Of a DNA stretch of 64,000 nucleotides, positions 1 through 13,495 are shown one piece after another (the first letter of the stretch is position 1; every line of letters starts with the position of its first letter). The translations under genes and the position numbers were made by a program. The notes under the pieces are model-generated. The model worked only from the letters and a program-made list of their open reading frames with translations, was not told the origin of the DNA and did not search any database. The DNA comes from Polydactylus sextarius (lineage: Eukaryota > Chordata > Actinopteri > Polynemidae). The stretch spans positions 6,160,501 through 6,224,500 of the forward strand of contig CM028924.1 of assembly GCA_016801845.1 (NCBI GenBank). The letters run 5' to 3'.

Positions 1-3000
1 AGGTCATTAGGTCAAGTGGACAGACTTTTAGGTAGTTCAAAAGCAACACAGTAAAATCTTTCAACTGCTGATACTCATGTTGTTAGGAAACTGCACAAAA
101 AGCAGCTTTACAGCAGAGTGACTCATCTGGAAAAGGTTCATTTTTCTAAAAGATTCAGAGATTCAGACACATTACTCCTACTTTGATCCTCAGCAAGTGT
201 ACACATCTTTTAAAAAAAAAAAAAAAAGATCCACTCAGCTTTTCCACAGCCCTAGAAAAGGCAAAGGTCTATGTATCATAAGTGACTGGTAGATGTGGCG
301 TTTAGCTGCAGGGGCAGGACCACTTCACTTCAGTTGCACTGGGCTTAAAAACTGTATCCTGCAGTGTTATAATGCAGTGTTACATTATGTAGATGTGTCA
401 GGGCTGGACAGAGAAGAAAGTTAGTATATATTAGTTTACTAAGTTGCTGCAGCAGCATCCTTTACAAGAAGTAAAAGGTCTCAAGACGTTTTGAATACAA
501 AGGCTTCAACTACTCTGCTTTAAGCTCTATTGTATGTAAAATACGTCATTGTTGGACTTGGGTCATGGTCTTGTTGCATATCATCCTGGGCTCTTGGTCC
601 ATTTAGAGTTTATGCTGGCGTTTCTAAAGAAGCTGTAAGGCAGATTGAAAATAGTGTTTTACTTTCTGCACAGTATATCCTAAATGTAAATAGTAGTTCA
701 AAATTACAGTGATGTTGGTCTATATGTCTGTGTCAAGTAAAAGGATTCTATGTTAACTAAATGTCGAGCCAGTGTAGTAGTTCAATATATTCTGGTTGTT
801 GGCACCATAACAGAGTGAGTGTGTGTGTTGGACAGATATATTTTAATGACCTGATATGTTGACAGCATTGTCCTTATTATTTCACTCTCCTCATTCATTC
901 TTTGAAATTTTAAAACTAAGTTTAAAATATGTGGGAAAAAAAACACTATTGTGAGTAACGACACAGTAGAAACAGCCATCAGAAAGGACTCTGTCCAATT
1001 ACAAAACAGGTTATGTCCCACTTGTTCCATTTTCTGAGCTGTAATATTGCCCTTCATAAAGATGGAGAGCTCATTGATCTACCGTATGTATATGAGGCAT
1101 CCATTAACATGCTGAAATTTGTTGACACGCATCTTCACTTTGTGCCCTTGTTTTGATCTCAACTCTTAACCGATAAAAGTTTAATGACTGTATCTGTCAC
1201 TGCTGTGATGCTGTTGTGGTTTAAGACACAATAATATCTCCTGCCAGAGCCCTCAAGACCTCATCTGAGGTGTTACAGTCTACATGATGCCAACAGCAGC
1301 CTCTCCCGTCAAAGCTGATAAATCACAGGCATCTACATGTTAACAGGCTGGATGATGCTCTGAGCTGCAGCAGCATCCTGGGACTGAAAGACTACCTGAC
1401 TCTTCCTGCTGTACTGCTGGCCATAATTAAAGAGATGCTACCTGTTGTTCAAGCTGCTTAGCTGTCATTACATTTCATCATGCCTGAAGTGGCATCAACC
1501 TACCCTAAACACACACACACACTCTCTCTCTCTCTACAAATGATGATGACAGCTCCTGCAGGAGAAGAGACAGCAGATGTTACACTGTAGATTCAGCTAC
1601 TGATTTCTGCATCATTAAGTGTGTGTAAGTGTGAGTGAGTGAGTGAGTGACCACAGCGTAATTAAGACAACATCTCAGTAGAGCTCCGGCCATGGGGACA
1701 AATCAATCCATATCTTAGATAAAAGGAAGAGGAGGAGGTAGAAGAGGTAGATGGACAGCTGACTCATCAGCTTCAAACTAGACCAGGACACAAACAAGAA
1801 CAAAAAACTCATCAGTGAAATGAGAGGCGCACATGCACACACACGCACACGCGCACACACACACAGTTGTGTTTTTATGACTTCAGGGAACATTTCGTTG
1901 ACTTGCATTCATTTCCTGGGGACCTTCCTGGAAACCCTCGAAATCTCAATTGTAGGTACCACTAGTCATGTCTTCACCTTATGGGGACCTGCTTTTTGTC
2001 CCCATAAGGCAGACAGGTCCCCATAACAGAGTGTGTGCACAGGTTTAAGTCCCCACAATGTAGGAAAAACACACACACCTGCAGCATTTAGATCGGAGGG
2101 AAATCTGTTCAGTGCAGTGTGCACTGCTTATCTGTCAACAGCAGAGGGCACTGTGTTTACACAAAACAGGCAGCGACAGTAGGAAGAATGTTGCATATAA
2201 ACTCAACAGCACTTCAAGTACTCACCTTGATACTTGATCACTCTTCTATACATAGGAGGGGAAAGAGAGAGAGTACAAAACTGACAGAAGGACAGAGTTT
2301 TGCTCTTGATCTGAGTGACACTTTAAACCACAAATGGGAACCAGTAAGATAGTAACACATTATTGTGGCTACATCAGTGGTTTTCAGGTGAATGTATGAG
2401 CACTGACATGTGTTGTTTGGTTTAATAATCACTTCTCCTTTTCACACAGGACATTAAGAGATCCATTCATATCATTTTAAAAGCGATGATGGACAAAATC
2501 AATCCTAGTGAACATCAGATGTTGTTTAACCACAGATTTAATGAACCCACACATCACAGGATCAGTGAATTGTTCTTCTCAGGATTTATGTCAAAACTAA
2601 AACCACTGCCTGAGTGAGAGGTGAACAGAACCATACTGTCCCAAAAAAACAGTCAGACCAGACCACAGACTTTTAACCATAATTCAACACCAAGCTCTGC
2701 TGTGGCTCACACACACACGATTGTCCATGCCACCTCTATGCCTGCAGCCATGTTGTTAAACTGCTAGTTGTGTATTCTTAGTATTATTATACATCATCAT
2801 AATCATCCATATTTATCACATAGCCGCTGTAACACCAGAGGACATGACATCAGCCTTGTAATTCCACACATTCCATTCTAGCACCTACACTTTGGACAAT
2901 TAAACTTGATTGTTGACATGCTCCAGGGTGGCGGTGTTATAATTTACTGAATCAGACTTATAAAACTTGACTACCGCTGCAGCATCACTGATTGCGTGTG

Positions 3001-3747
3001 TGTGTGTCGTGTGTGAGTGTGTGTGTCCTCTGAAAGTGACAGTGTGTGTGATATACGGTAAAATGACCTCTCTTATCTGCCCCATGGATTTAAATGTCAT
3101 TTCCCACTTATGTTTACAGCCTGTTTTATGTTGTTATGTATCGTGTACGCAATCTGATATAATCTCATATCACCACCACCGCCGACAGTACAAAGAGGAA
3201 GGGGAGGGAATGTGCACATAGATACAGTGTTGCAGACTGACATCCATGCAGATGGATCTTGTTGAGGCTGCAGTGTTTCTTCAGACAGCACAGGCTGATC
3301 AATGCTCCCAGAGGTAGATGAAGTAAAGCATTCAGTCTATTTTAAACCAGTGAATGTACAAATGATGTTCCTGCTTTGGGCAGTGGTCCTGAAGACGGCC
3401 CAGGTTGCTTTATCGAGCATATAATGTTACCATCTTTTTCTAATGGGGCAGATATAATGTACTATCTAATCCTAACAGTTCCCACTGCAGCCACTGAGTC
3501 ATCATCAAAGACCATTAGAGAGGATATATTTTTTTTATTTATTTTTATTTTATTAAAGCTTTTCAGTTCAGAAAATAATTTCTTTCTTTCTACCCTTTAT
3601 GTTCTTTCACCATCCTGCCCTCAGGAGTTATTCAGAGTTACCACGTCAGATTTAGAAAGCTAACCACTGCACCACCACCATAGTTAGTTTCACTGAATAT
3701 GTTTCCATTGTAGGTGGATCTGTTCGACCTTGTGATGTCAAACTTAC
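1..3747 (-). other. Part of clcn2 intron 2
   Basis: I see no ClC-2 exon 3 (expected to encode the SVRCHKF and GEDWIF region), so intron 2 exceeds 3.7 kb. It holds the first GTCCCC-type element, a CA/CT tract near 1510-1537 and AT-rich unique DNA. Open frames of 60-95 codons here match nothing. Confidence 0.7.
1838..2079 (+). repeat. GTCCCC-type short element with (CA)n ends, copy 1
   Basis: Bounded by a (CA)n tract on the left and ACACACAC on the right. Inside are GGAACATTTCGTTGACTTGC and an inverted pair TTATGGGGACCTG (1979-1991) and CAGGTCCCCATAA (2014-2026). It ends CCCCACAATGTAGGAAAAAC. This is a well-known fish MITE-like repeat. The open frame at 1820-2026 is an artefact of it. Confidence 0.65.
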
Positions 3748-3898
3748 TTCGACACTTGGCACAACGTCCCTTGTCGTATTCCAGCAGGTCCAGGGTCCTG
3801 CTCCGTTCGCTGACCGACTGCCTCTGTCCGCTCTCCCTCAGCCGAGCTGCCTCTTCTTTGGCGTACACACCAAGCTCCTGTGTGTAGCGCCCATACAT
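3748..3898 (-). CDS. clcn2: clcn2 coding exon 2 (50 codons plus one base)
   Basis: The acceptor (TGCTTCCAG) precedes an exon that begins exactly with ATG, and the donor is GTAAGT at 3747-3742. The exon encodes MYGRYTQELGVYAKEEAARL, then a Ser/Arg-rich variable part with SGQRQSVSERSRTLD, then LLEYDKGRCAKCR, ending on the first base of the next codon (phase 1). The MYGRYTQ-LG and KEEAAR motifs and the Cys-X2-Cys at the end are hallmarks of ClC-2. The variable middle replaces the proline-rich segment of mammals. An open frame continues past the donor to 3638, but that part is intron. Confidence 0.93.
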
Positions 3899-6800
3899 CT
3901 GGAAGCAGACACAGTGACAGCATTAGTTTATTAATTTACACACACTCACACACTTCCAACAGGGTTGAGGATGATAAATGTGAATTAAAACAATAAAAAA
4001 CTAAAGGATGCCAAATGTTGACGTTACTTATTTCAAATTAATAATGACATATTGGAGGTTGTTCATCTTCAACCTTTGTCCTGCTGATAATGTTTTACTT
4101 TTGTTCAAACTGATAGCGACCTGAATGACCTCCGTACAATCAGGGCCCACACCCCCTACAGGTCAGAGAACATCCCGAGAAAGACAAAAGGAAGTGGCAA
4201 TGATTCAAATAACGTCTCACTGCCTACAAACTGACCAGGTTTCCATTTTTGCTTTGACCCTAGTGTGACAATCTACACACACACCAGAACCACATAACAC
4301 ACACAAATAGACAGAGAGAAGATGTCAAGTCAGCAGGACCAGAGACAGGAAGCGCTAAAGTTTTGTATACCAGCCACTCCTCCCTTCCCATGAAGCTTCT
4401 GGATGGGGGACAGGAGCAAGGACACTAATGACTTCCTGTTGGCCACCCGTCACAACACAGGGAGCTATTTAAACCTGCCTCAGCAGTTCAATCAAGGTCA
4501 TGAGGGCTGATCTTGGCGTTGAGAGTCACAGATCAGCAAATGTTGAACATCAGTAAAAACAACAATCAGATCACAATGTGATCTTATAAATGGAAGGAGA
4601 AACTCTACCTTCTTGACCAGTCCTAGCCCTGTGGTGCAGAGCTGAAGACGGGGGACACAGACTGTAATATACTGTAGCATCAACCCTATTGTAAATGCAC
4701 AGCCATCTACTGTCAATTGTTTTGGTTGTCTCACATCAAGCTTATTCATCAAAAAGATGATGTAAAATGAAAAGTAAAAATAACCACAATCGATCAAAAT
4801 GCTGCACGATAATGTACGATTACTCTCTGACCCTTCAGGGTTAAATATGGTGAGCATGGAAACTAGGAGTGAGTAGAAGCATTAACCATCATCAACTTTG
4901 CTTTAAAAATACACGACCTTGAAGAATTGCATACTTTACCCATTTTACAACCCTTCCTTTTTTATTTGTTTTACTGAGGCTGCTGTGTTTACACAGCATA
5001 ATAATATGTCCACGACTGTGTGTGTTTAAATAATCAAACAGTTAGATTCATGTAAAGTTGCATGCATGTCAGGACAGACTGTGGAGGCATGGCTGTTTTT
5101 CTCAGAATATGACCCCCATGATCCAGTGGAAGAAAGTGTTTAGATAACACACACACACACAGACACACACATACACACACAAACAGTATGCACAGAGATG
5201 CGCTTGGCACCTTGTAAACATGAGCAGGAACCTGCATTCTATTTTTATATCACTGCACCTCCGTCACTGGGGCCCAATGAGATTCCAGTGGCTGGTATTT
5301 GCCAAAGCATTGACTTTCGAGGGTTATAATAACTTTCTGAAAACGGGCAATCTAATGTATTCAGACTAAGAGCAAAGTTCAGCTGCTGCACTTCTGTTTC
5401 TAGGGTTAGGATTAGGGGTACTCCTTCCAGCTATGCTATTAAAACCACGCTGACAGTTAGTCTGGTGGTCAGGTGTGCACCAGTGAAACCAGTGTAACCA
5501 GTGACACAGCCCAAATTGCAGCACTTAGATAAGCAGTATCAAAACATTTAAACCAAGAATTGAATAGTTTTGTGATGGACTCCTGCGCTCAAAAATGTGG
5601 TTCTAATTCAAAACCATCTCTGAATAATAAAACCGTAATTGGTAGAAAGAATTAACTGACTGACAAGCCTCAAAATACCTCGCGGGATCCGTGTAAAACT
5701 TCAATATAGGAATAGGGAAGGAATGAACACAAGCAGTGGGAAAAAAGAGGAAAAATCAACAAGGGAAACATTTGAGGAGCGATTTGGGGTTTCTGACATC
5801 AAATTCCAACCGCTGTTCTACCCAAGATGCCATTCTGCATGGCATTCTCGGCCACATTCATGATCGCCAACCCTAAGTTTTAATTAAGTAAGGAGACTTC
5901 AAACGCGATGGAAACTCAAAAGACCCGAAAACAAGAGGGCAGAAATAGACCTTCTCAGATGCACCCCCTTGAAACTTGCATCTGACCAGAGGAAGAAAAC
6001 AAACAGACCCATCCAGAACAAAGGCATTACTGGTTGAAAGCCTATCATTATGTTGAGCATAGTCAGAAATGGGCATTCGGCAGAGCCCGCCTGCCTGGGT
6101 TAATTGATCCCAGATGAACGGGTTATCCTGGACTCATTGTACTGGCCGCTGGGGCAAGGGAGATGGCACGGGGTGACAAATAAGTCCAGCATTGATATGA
6201 TTGCACTGATCACTAGGAAGGACTAGGAGAGACTATGTAGTCCATGAATATTTTCCAACCAAGAATCCTTTAATAAATATTTTAAATGGATCAAACAGCA
6301 AAGCCCAAAGACAGACTGACTGACAAACACATGATTAACCAGTGACAAAAACCATAAATACCCTAGTCAGGTGACCTTGTTTAGTGTTACCCATAACAAG
6401 TAAGATAAGAGGTTGAAGATAAGACCCTCCTCCTGTCCTCAATCTTGTTTGTAGGGTAGTCAATTTTTTCAAAAGGTTGGCGTCTGAGATAACATCTCAA
6501 CAACCCAATATAGATAGATGCATAGAGAGATAGACCACTTTATTATCCTCTTTGGGAGATTCCCTCAGGGAAATTGAAGAGGTGTGTATCAAGGTGTATT
6601 TTTTTAACCATGCATTTGTAAAAGGTTTTACAATTTCTGACCCATTAAACACAGACGATTCAGCAGGTGTTGCTTTATTGACTGAAAAACGAACAAACAA
6701 ACAAACAAAAAAGCAATGGGATAAATGTTAGCGACACCAAGCTATGTTAACTGCATTCCTCTGTTTGAGTGGAAACCATTAGCTTAGTCTCCTTAGAACA

Positions 6801-8031
6801 AACTTTCAATGGGTAACCAACATGTGGATTCCTCACAAATGCTGACAGATGTCTTAAAAACTGCTAATGGTATAAATACTTCTAGGTGGGCATGTTCAAA
6901 AAGAAGAAAACTATGACATGATAGCGATGTAATTATTACTTACATTGTTTACATCTCTACTGCATTTACATTACATGCTACTCCTGTTGCAACTCCTGTG
7001 GCAACTACAACAACACCTGTTTGCTGCTGATACAAGAAATTTTTCCTTGTGTCTTCTACTACTCCATTTATGTCTAGGTTTAACTTCAAGTCCACGTCAT
7101 CACCCGTGCGTAAAATGGAACTGGACTAGGAAAAAGTAGGCTGGATTCATTTGTTGCTTTTCAGGAGCCATTAAAATGGGACAGCCAAGTCGCGAACCTC
7201 TGATGTGTACGGCCAAAAAATGTCATCCAAAGCTGTCTCCTCAAATTGGGAGAAAGCTTTGAACACTCTCCAATCAGCAGTTGACCACAGTTATGCTGAA
7301 AACCTGTTAAAACACCTCACAATGCTGTTGCCCAGTTTCCAGTCAGTCACCTGCACACAGTTTTGACAAATATGCCCCCAAAAATGTTTTTTTTTACCTC
7401 TTTACTGCTGCATCATTAAAGTTGATAGATTATTTTTCAACACAACATTCATATTTCAAGAGGCTCTCTCACAGATAGTTCACGAGGAAGAGAACTACAT
7501 CTCACAATAAGTTAAATAAACTGGTGCCAGTTTTAGTGCTATTAAACTGTAAATAAAAAAGGCTGGTTTGGGATCAATGGTCAAGATTCCAAGAGTCCGT
7601 GAGACAAGAATACAAGTCTATGTAATGTCCCCAAAAGTGGCTTACAGTTATCTGTTATGGTCTACATTTTGGGTCCTGTAAATTAGGAATGGTTTGTCCA
7701 ATTGTAGACAAAAGCTGTGCCGCAACTGACTGGTTTTATCACACTCAAACACACACAGCAGAGTGGTGTTAAGTAAGAACACCACTAAACAAAACCAGTA
7801 GAACAAAGATAAGGAAAGTCAATTTTTTTTCCTTTTCTTTTCTTTTTACAAAGGTAACATGGGGCCACTGAGAACCTGGAAGAGACAAAAGACTATGTGT
7901 GTGTTTGACTGTGACACACAAACACACACAAAGCTGGTTACAGTCCAAACAGTCTACCCCCAAATGACCAGGAGCCTCATCGTTCTTGCCCAGCAGGCCA
8001 CTACACACTTCTAACTAATGAGCTCCCTGAC

Positions 8032-8062
<31 letters not shown>

Positions 8063-8710
8063 CATTGATGTGGATCGCTCGCTCAGATCCAGAGTGGTGC
8101 AGTGAAAGCAGATAAATAGCAGCTAAGCTGGTTCTCTCTGTTCCATCAACCTTCCTTTTCAAAACATTTATCCATACAATAACAGGTAGAGAGGCCAACT
8201 CTCTCTCGCTCACACACACACTTTTCCACTGTGTTTGTGTGGGTGTGACTGTGTCAGCACACTTGTATGGGAGGGAAGGAAGGAAGAGGAGAATCTGAAA
8301 GAATCATTGTGCAATTAATCTAAAGGCAAAGTGTGTGTGTGAAGGCAGAGAAGGGAGAGAGGTTGAGGAGTGAGACTGGGACAGGGGGAAAGAATTTGAT
8401 TTTGTAAAGACTTTTCACCCTAATGAGGATAAAATGGAGGAGGAAAAAAAAAAACAGCATCCTTGTAAGTGTTAGACACAATACAGCGGTACCTCCACCT
8501 CATTTTTAATGGCCAACTCACATGTGGAATATTTTAGAGGAACTCCTCATTCAACACTTGTGAACTTTAGCACCAACAATAACTGCAGCGTCAACGTCAC
8601 CGTTTTGGCTCAAGAAGTGGACCCTGTTCTGATAGAATTTATATATCACATTCTAGTTAATTGTTATCAAAGGAATATTATGAAATAATTTCCCTGGTGG
8701 GATCAATAGA

Positions 8711-8753
<43 letters not shown>

Positions 8754-11177
8754 ATACTATTAGAGGAACATACGTGAACCACAAAGAAAAAAAAGTTTTT
8801 TTTTAGGAGATTTACTCCAGTAATATTGTCAGACTCACAATGGGACACAGACCCAAAGATACAGTTCCCAATCTTGGACTCAAGACATGAACAGAACGGA
8901 CATAAATGATATGAACAATGTATAGCTCCATATTATGCCTATTTACACCCATTAGAGTGTTACAGTGTTATGTTGACATTCATGCTTCTGGGATATCCAT
9001 AGTAATCACTATGTTTTATATCACAATACAATGAGCTGTGGGTAAAACCTCACAAACTTGAGGAGTGCAACATCAGGACTGCTACCTCTCCTGGTGCCTT
9101 CATTAGACAATGATGCAACTCAACTACAGTTCAGTTAGAGACTTGGGCCAGTAGAAAATAATGTAACTTTGAGCAGCTTCCCAAAATAAAGCAGGGATGA
9201 GGTGCAGTCTACAGAGTTCTGTAAGCTCCAGCCCCAACCAATGGCAAAGAAATGTACCTAATTTAACACAAACCAAAAAAAAACTTTATTGAACTTCTAT
9301 TACATATGCAGTTTTACTTCTCCACACACTTAAACACGCTCTGTGGTGTAAATTTGGTGTAATTCCCCTTTAAATGTTACGGTTACAAATAAGTGCACAA
9401 GCAGGAGATAAATCTGAACAACTTCTTTACTGGCTCTTGTGTGCAATTCCTACAAGTGTGATAAATCTAGCAGAACAGCAGGACTGTATGTGTAAAACAG
9501 AGTCAAACAAGGAGCTGAAAGGAGTTGAACTGGGCAGAGGTTGAAGAATGTACAGTAAATAAAGATTTCCCAATACTTCGGCACTCCTACAGGGGCACCC
9601 CAGGGGGTTCATCAGGAGTCCTGTGTGCTCGTGCCAGGCTGCCATGCCAACTCTCACACTGACCCAGAGTTGGACAGATAGAAGAAAAGAGGGAACGGAG
9701 GGATGGATGGATGAGAGGTGAAAAAGAGGCAAGAAAGGCTACAGGAGGTGGGTGAAGAGAGCATTGTTCACAGTGATGGACAAACTGCGAGGAAAGGTAA
9801 AAAGAAAGAAAAAGAGTGGGTGGGTTAATGTGTGTGGGAAGGGGGTCAGGGATTTGGCACAATATACAGAATCCATCCTACAGTGTGAGTTGAATTTAGA
9901 TTTAAACTGTGCATTCAAGAAGTGGAGGGATGGGGGGTGGGGGGTGGATGGAAGGACAAAGAGTGAAAGAAAGTGCAGCTGTGAACGCTGGAGGAATGGC
10001 TGAGTGATTGACGACAGAGGCTTCACAGCTGCCTGACGGTGGTGCTGTAGGGAGAATTACAGAACATGTACATGCATCAGTGCACACACGATGAAGTGGA
10101 GACACCTTTGATACATATTATTAAAAAAAAAAAAAAAAGATCCAGCAGTGTTGAACAACTTTCAGGACGTGTCGACTATGTTTCTGAAATCATCTCTACA
10201 TCAGCTGACAGATGAGTGTTGCTGCTGTTCTACAGCTCTACAGTTGCTGGCAGCTTGAATCTCTCTCTGTGTGTCTGCTGCTTCATTCTCTCATTGGCAG
10301 CTGCACATTAATATTAGAGTCACGCCCTGACCACTGCCTCAAGAAAGAGCCACACATCCTGCACTGCTCTGGCATTCACCTGTGGACTGTGTGTGCTGAT
10401 GAATGAGTGCGGGCAGCAGGTGCATTCTCCCGTTGCCTCATTAAGAAAACCGATATTTACTCGGGCTCATTCAACTGCTCTGGCAAACCTGCTCTCCTGC
10501 TCCTTTCTTTCCAAGTCCTTCACTTCCATCACCTCTTTGTCCTTTTCTCCATGGCTTAAAGCAACATGCTGTTTTCGAAGCCAGAGCTTGACGTTTTTTG
10601 ATATACCCTCAGCCAAGCACTTAAAATACACTGCTTAATTTTAAAAAGTTGCATTAATCTAAATTTAATTCCAACAATCACTACTAATTTCGTGTTTTCA
10701 CCCTTATTTCATTCTGAAACTCTCAGTCAGAGGCATTGATCGGTGTTTGGTTCAGAGCAGAATCACAGCTACAGTCTTCAGCTGCAGCTGCTGGTTGGCA
10801 GACACTGAACTTGTCAATTAAAGATCAATAAATGTGTCCTTTTAAGAACATGATTTTTGCAATTTGTCTAAAAAAGCACTTCATATACCCGACGAAAACC
10901 ATCTACTATAAACTGGCTAATCTCATACCACAGAGATAAACACTGCATCAGCTGATGTCAGACAGTCCTGTTCAGATGATCCCATGGGTTTTAGTTTACC
11001 AACACAAACACAAATACTTATTTACTCGATTTATCTGAAAAATTGAAAATCAGCGTAGCTGAATAAGAGGTGGTTTTCATAGCAATGACTTCATTTTGTT
11101 TTAGTTTGACACTGAACAAATCTTGTGGTGTTTAGACCAAAAGTGAAACTAATTTCTAAAAACATACAAAGTCAAAA

Positions 11178-11217
<40 letters not shown>

Positions 11218-12222
11218 TCAGAATGAGGACTGCAGCGAGGGTGTCATGTCAGGAGAGGAGCAGTTCTGGTGGACAGATTCCCATTAGGGGAATTGTTCAG
11301 CTGTCATGCTTGACAGCAGTGTACTGTGACTCAAACCACACTGAGCTCAACATAGTACATACTCAGAGACTCACATCATGAGTGCAGAGTAAAAATAAAC
11401 AGGAAAGAAAAAAAAAATCATTCCTCTCGTGCTCTGCAGCATCCTATGCCAGTTTGTAGGATTCATAAAAACTGACACTGGAGGCAAAAATGAGCAGTAG
11501 ACAGGTAATCTATTACAACCTGCATAATGCATCAGATAGTTCCTGCAGCCATTTCAGCAACATGTGCACATAAAAGTTGTTTGCAGCCCCCTGACTTGTT
11601 ATTTATCTGCTGACACATCACCACATCAGTGATTATGACCCTAACTCGTCTAAATGCTCTCAGACCTGACAGTTTACAGCACAACAGGCTCCACAATAAC
11701 AACACATCCACATCTGCATTTACGGCCGCTGTTCATACCACAGTCCTGGTATGATCTTTTTTTTTTTTTTTTTTTTTTTAGCTCAGTGGATTCAGAAAGC
11801 CAGGGTGCATTACTTACAAACTGACCTATCAAAACATTACAGTGAAATGCATATCGGACATTATCAGAGCCAAAAGTGGCATTGTTAAATAAAAGATTAA
11901 AACCATAAGTGACCAGTGCAACCTGTGACAAATTTACATCAGCTAGATGGATAGATAGATGTAGATAGATGACGCAATGTGTAGCATGTTTGCTTATTTC
12001 TCAACTGTAGATGAAGTCAGGCAACAGTCAGGGAACAGACAATGGAGTCCCAGTGAGAACAGGCCAAGACTTAGGGAGGAGACACATTTATTTATGCACA
12101 ATAGCTTCCAGTGTTCGTTTCTGTCCGATTCAAACACGCTCAGCTGAGACGTGGGAAGGCACCGCCATGGCACTGCCCTGTACCACCCACCAACACACAC
12201 ACACGAGCAAGCGCGCACGCAT

Positions 12223-12281
<59 letters not shown>

Positions 12282-12785
12282 AGCAGGGGACACACTGTAC
12301 AACAAACTACAACTGACATCTGACTGGGAAAACACAGCTGCGACAATAACTGGCCTGAGAAAGTGACGGGCAGGACGACTGAGACAGAGAAGAGAGTCAA
12401 CGCAATACAACAAGTGGTGTGAACCCTCAAGAGGTGCAGAGAACATGTGAAAACTTTGTGTAGCAAGAGAGAGAGAGAGAGAGAAGGGCAGAAATATGAG
12501 AGTCATAACAAACACAACTCAAAGAGTGTGGGAACAAAAAAACAAAAAAAAAAAAAAAACAGATCTCACGTGAGAGAGTCAGACACAGAGCCAGATGAGA
12601 GGGAAAATAATTAAATAAAAGATAAGACTCACAAGCACGCACACACACACAAAAATGGACACACACACACCTTCAGAAAAAACAACAAGAGGATGAAAAG
12701 GAAGAGGAGAGGGGCCACAGCTTTGTGCCAGTTCAGTATCAATATCAATAATGGAATAAAGGCTGCATCAGACGGTATCCAATCA

Positions 12786-12825
<40 letters not shown>

Positions 12826-13454
12826 CAAACCTGCAGCCATCAGCACACACACCCCACCTCCCATCTACACTCCACTCACCAACTATTTTCATAAAAGTCC
12901 TCTCACTTTGCTTATTAAACATAAGACTTCACATCTGAACCACAACTTGGATCTGAGAGACTTGATGCTATTTAATCTAATATAGTCGCATACATGTTGT
13001 GTTTTATATCCTGAAAAACTCTGTATAAAACCATATCCTCTGGGATATAGTGCACTGTATTTATAAACATCGTTTGGATATAAATATAGTCTGAATTTTG
13101 TGTGGGTTAACAACCATACTGTGGATAAACAGAATCTTTTTACGGAATCAAAGTCTTACTGGATTTAATCCGAATAAGGAAGAGTTCTGTTTAGTGAGAG
13201 TGCACAAACAGTAAACAACACAAACACAGCGAGAGACAATGCTCTGTCTTAATCTGCACTCACACAAACGACTGTTGGCCTGTTTTAAGGGATTAACGTC
13301 TTTAGCTTTATCACGCAAAATGAGATTAACTCAATCAATCACACACAGACAAAGTATTTTGGCCAGTGTTGGGAAAAAAAAAAGCAAAGAAGAAGACAGT
13401 GGATAGAGGTTAAGTGTACACAAGAGGAGAAAAGAGGCCTGTTGAGATAATTAC

Positions 13455-13495
<41 letters not shown>

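Noticed and set aside
5690..6480. Possible transposon body with an odd composition and a 67-codon minus-strand frame
   Set aside because: No motif of a transposase, RT or integrase could be named and no terminal repeats were visible, so only mentioned in the intron description.
9427..10105. Series of 65-100-codon frames on both strands
   Set aside because: They arise from homopurine/homopyrimidine stretches that lack stops in several frames.
12011..12922. Cluster of overlapping frames on both strands rich in His-Thr or Cys-Val
   Set aside because: Translations of CA/GT and CT/GA microsatellites.
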